The translations under genes were made by a program, and so were the position numbers. The notes under the pieces are model-generated. The model was not told where the DNA came from, ran no database searches, and saw only the letters and a list, made by a program, of their open reading frames with translations. Of a DNA stretch of 19,758 bases, positions 16,515-19,758 are shown one piece after another (the first letter of the stretch is position 1; each line of letters starts with the position of its first letter). The stretch is from positions 1 through 19,758 of the forward strand of contig CAYUYJ010000048.1 in the NCBI GenBank assembly GCA_964449325.1. The letters run 5' to 3'. The stretch is from RGIG3002 sp964449325. GTDB taxonomy: Bacteria > Bacillota > Clostridia > Lachnospirales > Lachnospiraceae.

Positions 16515-17450
16515 TTATTCATGCAGGCGGTGTATCAGCTGATATGCAATATCAAACTGGCCGATTAACGGTTCCGTATGGGCAAAAAACACAATGCCGT
16601 CCGTAGGTGCCGTAATGACCTGCTTCACACTTCCCTCATAAGGATCCACAATCTCCGCCATTGCCATGCCGTAGCGGACATCTTCCCCCACCTTCACCAG
16701 CTTTCTGAAAATGCCGCCGGTTTTTGCCTGTACATTGGATAAATCCTCTTCCAAAATCACATGACTGATATATCCGCTGTGACTTTCGTATTTAATGACT
16801 CCCATCCGCATCAGAAACCGGAGCACTGCTGCCACCGCCTGCCTCGCACTGGCTTCATCAATCTGGGTTGTCTCATTTGTATAAATGGAAAACGCCGCCG
16901 TCATTTCATTCTGCCAATTGTAATTCAGGGTCTTCGTGTCAATGGGCATGGGCTTTCTTACAAGCACGTAAGGAAGCCCGAACAGATTGGCAAGGGATGT
17001 ATTCTGATAACCGGTTTCCATCATACGCACATGGGGAACAAACTCTCCCGTCATATAAAAACTGGTAAATTGAATGCCATAGCTGTAATCTTTGATTTCT
17101 TCCAAAATTCCATGCGCAATCCGTGCCGTTGTATCCCCGTTTTCACTGCCCGGAAACATCCTGTTTATATCCGAGTTATCTTCACCCCAGAACCGTTTTC
17201 CCACATTCATGGAATAATTACCCACAACCGGAATCACAAGAATTTCTTTATTTGAACTGATACAGTTGTTTGCTTCTAACTCTTTTAGTGCACGCACAAG
17301 CTGGGAACAGATGTAGAGCTGCTGCACCTCATTCCCCCTGACCGGCCCTAAAATGCAGGCCGCTTTTTCTCCTTTTCCGAAACGATAGCCTTTCACTACC
17401 ATTTCTTCCCGAAAAGGTGCTTTCATTGTATAAATATCCCTTACAAACAT
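16515..17450 (-). CDS. M14/AstE-AspA family paralogue, probably catalytically inactive
   Basis: 311-residue protein of the succinylglutamate desuccinylase/aspartoacylase group, paralogous to the gene just upstream. The shared frame is clear: DINRMFPG at 94-101 matches the partner's DMNRMFPG at 94-101, and both end in a beta-rich domain (here about 222-308) of similar shape. The zinc site is not conserved: the partner's HGDE becomes RGNE (38-41), so a ligand His is Arg38, and the second His (partner VDVHAS) is Thr129 in IQFTSF. The catalytic Glu position aligns to Tyr190, although Glu193 is near. The likely role is a regulatory or structural partner, or a changed chemistry. Start: AAGGAGGGG just upstream, inside the end of the previous gene, one base after its stop, implying translational coupling. 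No terminator separates it from the purL promoter. Confidence 0.82.
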   Translation of the reverse strand: MFVRDIYTMKAPFREEMVVKGYRFGKGEKAACILGPVRGNEVQQLYICSQLVRALKELEANNCISSNKEILVIPVVGNYSMNVGKRFWGEDNSDINRMFPGSENGDTTARIAHGILEEIKDYSYGIQFTSFYMTGEFVPHVRMMETGYQNTSLANLFGLPYVLVRKPMPIDTKTLNYNWQNEMTAAFSIYTNETTQIDEASARQAVAAVLRFLMRMGVIKYESHSGYISHVILEEDLSNVQAKTGGIFRKLVKVGEDVRYGMAMAEIVDPYEGSVKQVITAPTDGIVFFAHTEPLIGQFDIAYQLIHRLHE

Positions 17451-17451
17451 C

Positions 17452-18396
17452 CTACCCCTCCTTCCCGATATCCGTCAGAATTCTGGCAATCAATGCACCT
17501 TCATAAACCATTGGGTATTCTCTGAGTGTAAAGACCAGACCATCCTTTTGCGCCACGATTTCCTGCTTAATCTGTCCGGTATAGGTATTTACAATCTGTC
17601 CGATTAAATCTCCTTTGCACACATAATGATTGTGTTCTATACTGGGAAGAAACACTCCCGTATGTCCGGCACGAATAAATTCCACTTCTCCATCCGTGGA
17701 AATGACCGGAAACTGTGTCTGCTTCACTTCCCCTTCCCAGATTCCCATTTCCTTCATCAGATTAAATATGCCCTCGGTTACCTGATTCCCGTATTTCCTG
17801 CTGATTCGCATTCCAAGTCCCATTTCCACAACCAGTGTAGGAACACCCAGTATATTCATAGAATGGGCAAGCGTAGACTCATGCACGGTGGCGGTTGCAT
17901 TCATCCAAATCATATCCACATTCATAAGTTTGGCATAGGGAAGCATCCTTTCTGCAAATTCCTCGCTGACTCTGACTTGGGGAATTTCCCGTACTGCCGT
18001 ATCGGAAGCATGTACATCCACGCAAATATCCGAGCCCGCAATACTGTCTACCACTGCTGCCGCTATCCGCTCCATCATATTTCCGTTTTTATCTCCCGGA
18101 AACATCCGGTTCATGTCCATTTCCATTTTGGGCACAGTCCGATGTGCCGATTCCAGTCCGAGAGGGTTTAATGCGGGATAAATATCTACGATTCCGTGCA
18201 AAAATTCCGGGTGCTCTGCAATTCGTCTGGCAACCTCATAGCATACATACTGTCCTTCCAATTCATCACCATGTATGCCTGATACAATGGATATTCTTCT
18301 GCTCTCATCTTCTTTTTTCTGCGGCAGAATCCGGTTTCTTCTGACTGTAATTTTCTCTCCTACCGCCAATTCTATCTCTACGATTGTCTCAATCAT
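17452..18396 (-). CDS. Succinylglutamate desuccinylase/aspartoacylase family hydrolase (M14)
   Basis: 314-residue zinc-dependent amidohydrolase/carboxypeptidase-like protein. The zinc motif is GIHGDELEG (40-48; His42, Glu45), with the third ligand His129 in VDVHASD. HRTVPKMEMDMNRMFPGD (85-102) gives the substrate-carboxylate Arg/Asn region, and VVEMGLG (189-195) supplies the likely catalytic Glu191. A C-terminal beta-rich domain (about 225-308) resembles the barrel of AstE/AspA proteins. The substrate is unknown; N-acyl amino acids or small peptides are typical of the family. I start it at the ATG at 18396, with GGAG 7 bases upstream; the longer frame would need a TTG at 18426 with no ribosome site. 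It is followed after one base by its divergent paralogue, forming a coupled pair downstream of a TetR gene. Confidence 0.88.
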   Translation of the reverse strand: MIETIVEIELAVGEKITVRRNRILPQKKEDESRRISIVSGIHGDELEGQYVCYEVARRIAEHPEFLHGIVDIYPALNPLGLESAHRTVPKMEMDMNRMFPGDKNGNMMERIAAAVVDSIAGSDICVDVHASDTAVREIPQVRVSEEFAERMLPYAKLMNVDMIWMNATATVHESTLAHSMNILGVPTLVVEMGLGMRISRKYGNQVTEGIFNLMKEMGIWEGEVKQTQFPVISTDGEVEFIRAGHTGVFLPSIEHNHYVCKGDLIGQIVNTYTGQIKQEIVAQKDGLVFTLREYPMVYEGALIARILTDIGKEG

Positions 18397-18403
18397 AAGC
18401 CTT

Positions 18404-18407
18404 CTCC
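18404..18407 (-). promoter_or_regulatory. Ribosome-binding site deciding the M14 gene start
   Basis: Minus strand GGAG, 7 bases before the ATG at 18396. It supports the 314-residue form over a TTG start 30 bases upstream. Confidence 0.7.
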
Positions 18408-18442
18408 GTTTCTTTACTAAACACAACTCTTTTGCCGAACAC

Positions 18443-18475
18443 GAAAATGCCTCAAGGCAGTTCTTCCTTGAAGCA
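18443..18475 (-). terminator. Probable intrinsic terminator after the TetR gene
   Basis: TGCCTCAAGG (18448-18457) and CCTTGAAGCA (18466-18475) pair with one mismatch-type position around an 8-base loop. On the minus strand the stem is followed by TTTTCG. The short T-run makes partial read-through into the M14 pair plausible, and no clear promoter for that pair is seen in the remaining 46 bases. Confidence 0.65.
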
Positions 18476-18490
18476 TATACTTTTCGTATT

Positions 18491-19075
18491 TTATTCCTCT
18501 TCCGTCACAAGCCCCTGCATAATATATAACAATTCCCGGTCCACCTGTTCTTCGGAAATTCCTATCGTCTTTGCCGTTATTTTCATTCCTTCCAAAACAT
18601 ACATAATATTCCTTGCTGCAAGAAACGTATCTGCACAGTAAAATTCTCCGTTTTCCACACCTGTCTCCAACAGTGCCTTTAAAATATATACTGCTTCATC
18701 AAACTGTTGTTTCAACAGATTTTCTTTCTTCGGAATTTTATTGGCAAGAAAAAACTCATATATAGCATAAGTCAGATTGCCTTTCTTACGGAACAGTTCT
18801 TTTTTCTGCTCTTTTAAAAACAGCATCAGAACCTCCGTTGCCGTAGCGTCCTGTGAAATGCTTCCCGAAAGTTCGTCCGTTCCCTGCATTTCGTTTTCCA
18901 GTACATCCCGAAAAAGTGCTTTTGTACTGTCATAATATAAATACAATCCGCCCCGGCTGATTTCACATGCCTCTACAATATCCTTCATGGTAACATCTTT
19001 ATAGCCTTTTTCTGCAAATACTTTCCGTGCGCACTCTAAAATATGCTGTTTTTTCTGTTCTGACTTTTCTCCCAT
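18491..19075 (-). CDS. TetR/AcrR family transcriptional regulator
   Basis: 194-residue one-component repressor-type protein. The N-terminal DNA-binding domain (about 8-55) has the usual shape: ILECARKVFAEKGYKDVTMK, then the helix-turn-helix with IVEACEISRGGLYLYYDS (33-50), matching the family's typical GVSKGTLYHYF region. The rest (about 60-194) is the helical ligand/dimer domain, whose effector cannot be predicted. Length is typical. Start: GAGGAAG about 7 bases upstream of the ATG. It follows the small gene at 19554-19093 after 17 bases and is probably co-transcribed with it, and it precedes the M14 pair beyond a probable terminator. Its targets are unknown; the gene pair upstream, the M14 pair, or a gene beyond the right edge are candidates. 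Confidence 0.93.
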   Translation of the reverse strand: MGEKSEQKKQHILECARKVFAEKGYKDVTMKDIVEACEISRGGLYLYYDSTKALFRDVLENEMQGTDELSGSISQDATATEVLMLFLKEQKKELFRKKGNLTYAIYEFFLANKIPKKENLLKQQFDEAVYILKALLETGVENGEFYCADTFLAARNIMYVLEGMKITAKTIGISEEQVDRELLYIMQGLVTEEE

Positions 19076-19092
19076 CTACTTCCTCATTCCTC

Positions 19093-19554
19093 TTATGCCA
19101 AAGGTTTATCCCAATATTCTACCAATTCCTTCATTTTCAGAAGAACATCCAAAAAAATACCTTCCTGCACAGCTATGTTCCAGACCGTCCCTTTCGTCAT
19201 ACCTCCCAGAACATACTTAGACAAAATTCCCTTCAGTGTATCCATATTCCGGATAGTTGCTCCTGCAATCACCCTTTTTTCATCCCGTACACTTCGGATT
19301 CCATACTTAGAGTACACATAAGGATAATTTCTGTCCATAAACTTTGACTTAGCCATCTCTTTCACAAAACTCATCAACGTACCGTCATAGACCGGAAACG
19401 CAACGGAATGAGCTGCAATATCATCTCCCTTGTACATAGAAGAAATCTGTGCTCCCGATTTCTCCTGCAACCAGGGAATGTATTTTAAATATTTTTCTAC
19501 CTCGCTGCGGTACTCTGCTATCATTTGTTCTCTCAAATCTGCTTCTTTTTCCAT
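19093..19554 (-). CDS. Conserved-looking hypothetical protein, possibly DUF6508-like
   Basis: 153-residue soluble protein with no signal peptide or membrane segment. I do not recognise it firmly. The order of features (KYIPWLQ at 21-30 region, a central YDGTLMSFVKEMAKSKFMD, then KYVLGGMTKGTVWNIAVQEG at 113-132 and a leucine-rich end) faintly recalls DUF6508 proteins, but this is from memory and weak. The start at 19554 is chosen because GGAGG lies 6 bases before that ATG; the ATGs at 19560 and 19569 overlap or precede the ribosome site. It is 17 bases upstream of the TetR gene and likely shares its transcript. Its composition resembles the neighbours, with no sign of recent transfer. Confidence 0.78.
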   Translation of the reverse strand: MEKEADLREQMIAEYRSEVEKYLKYIPWLQEKSGAQISSMYKGDDIAAHSVAFPVYDGTLMSFVKEMAKSKFMDRNYPYVYSKYGIRSVRDEKRVIAGATIRNMDTLKGILSKYVLGGMTKGTVWNIAVQEGIFLDVLLKMKELVEYWDKPLA

Positions 19555-19560
19555 TTCCAT

Positions 19561-19565
19561 CCTCC
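19561..19565 (-). promoter_or_regulatory. Ribosome-binding site deciding the start at 19554
   Basis: Minus strand GGAGG with a 6-base spacer to the ATG at 19554. The two upstream in-frame ATGs (19560, 19569) cannot use this site with normal spacing. Confidence 0.65.
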
Positions 19566-19681
19566 GCATCGGTCTGCTACCGGTTCTTTCACTCTCACTT
19601 TTAACAGTTTATCATATTTTGCAAAAAAATACAGTAAGTGGGAAAAATTTTTCCAAAAATTCAACGAAAAAGGCTTTTTTC

Positions 19682-19710
19682 TTGTATTTCTTATACGAAA
19701 TTAGTATAAT
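19682..19710 (+). promoter_or_regulatory. Possible plus-strand promoter with a palindrome in its spacer
   Basis: TTGTAT (19682-19687), a 17-base spacer and a perfect TATAAT (19705-19710). The spacer region holds a 16-base imperfect palindrome, ATTTCTTATACGAAAT (19686-19701). No plus-strand gene is visible before the window ends, and the region is AT-rich, so chance occurrence is possible. Confidence 0.3.
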
Positions 19711-19723
19711 CCCGTTTTCGACA

Positions 19724-19758
19724 GTTAAAGAAAAGCAAAGTGGCGCGAACCCTTGATT
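19724..19758 (-). terminator. Possible 3' arm of a terminator for a gene beyond the right edge
   Basis: Read on the minus strand, a GC-rich GGGTTCGCGCCAC is followed directly by TTTGCTTTTCTTT. This is what the right half of an intrinsic terminator looks like. The matching left arm would lie beyond base 19758, so it cannot be confirmed. Confidence 0.3.

Noticed and set aside
16761..17255. 164-codon plus-strand frame opposite the second M14 gene
   Set aside because: It is antisense to a well-supported family member, and its His/Cys-rich composition is typical of the complement of coding DNA.
18397..18426. Longer start for the first M14 protein at 18426
   Set aside because: It would need a TTG start with no ribosome site, whereas the ATG at 18396 has GGAG at ideal spacing.

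Overview
The window looks like chromosomal DNA from an AT-rich, probably motile member of the Clostridia, most likely Lachnospiraceae. This rests on strong AGGAGG-type ribosome sites, TTG..TATAAT promoters, protein resemblance (single-chain PurL, QueH-type queuosine enzyme, CotH/VTC genes) and a sigma-D-like promoter before a chemotaxis receptor. The family assignment is inference. Every convincing gene lies on the minus strand, so transcription runs from high to low coordinates.

From right to left (transcription order): (1) 19554-18491, a small unassigned gene followed by a TetR-family regulator. (2) 18396-16515, two tandem paralogues of the succinylglutamate desuccinylase/aspartoacylase (M14) family. 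The first keeps the zinc-site residues; the second has lost most of them and looks like a pseudoenzyme. (3) 16441-12644, full-length single-chain FGAM synthase PurL, with its own promoter and a terminator. (4) 12451-8038, the carA-carB pair for carbamoyl phosphate, with a near-consensus promoter, a hairpin at the predicted mRNA 5' end and a terminator. (5) 7939-7277, queH. (6) 7152-5386, argS. (7) 5320-3611, a Cache/HAMP chemotaxis receptor whose promoter appears to be of the sigma-D (flagellar) type and overlaps the argS stop codon, followed by a strong terminator. (8) 3386-325, a three-gene unit: VTC-domain polyphosphate polymerase, DUF4956 membrane protein and CotH-family kinase-like protein. 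(9) 1-324, no gene; a structured non-coding repeat region with nested inverted repeats and a short motif present twice.

Most of the window is housekeeping: nucleotide synthesis (purL, carAB), tRNA charging and modification (argS, queH) and chemotaxis. The parts most worth a second look are the VTC-DUF4956-CotH unit, which resembles a minimal polyphosphate synthesis/translocation system joined to an apparently extracytoplasmic kinase-like protein; the M14 enzyme/pseudoenzyme pair; and the repeat element at the left edge. Three start codons were moved to positions with better ribosome-binding sites (3386, 18396, 19554). No CRISPR array, rRNA, tRNA, complete IS element or phage gene was seen.
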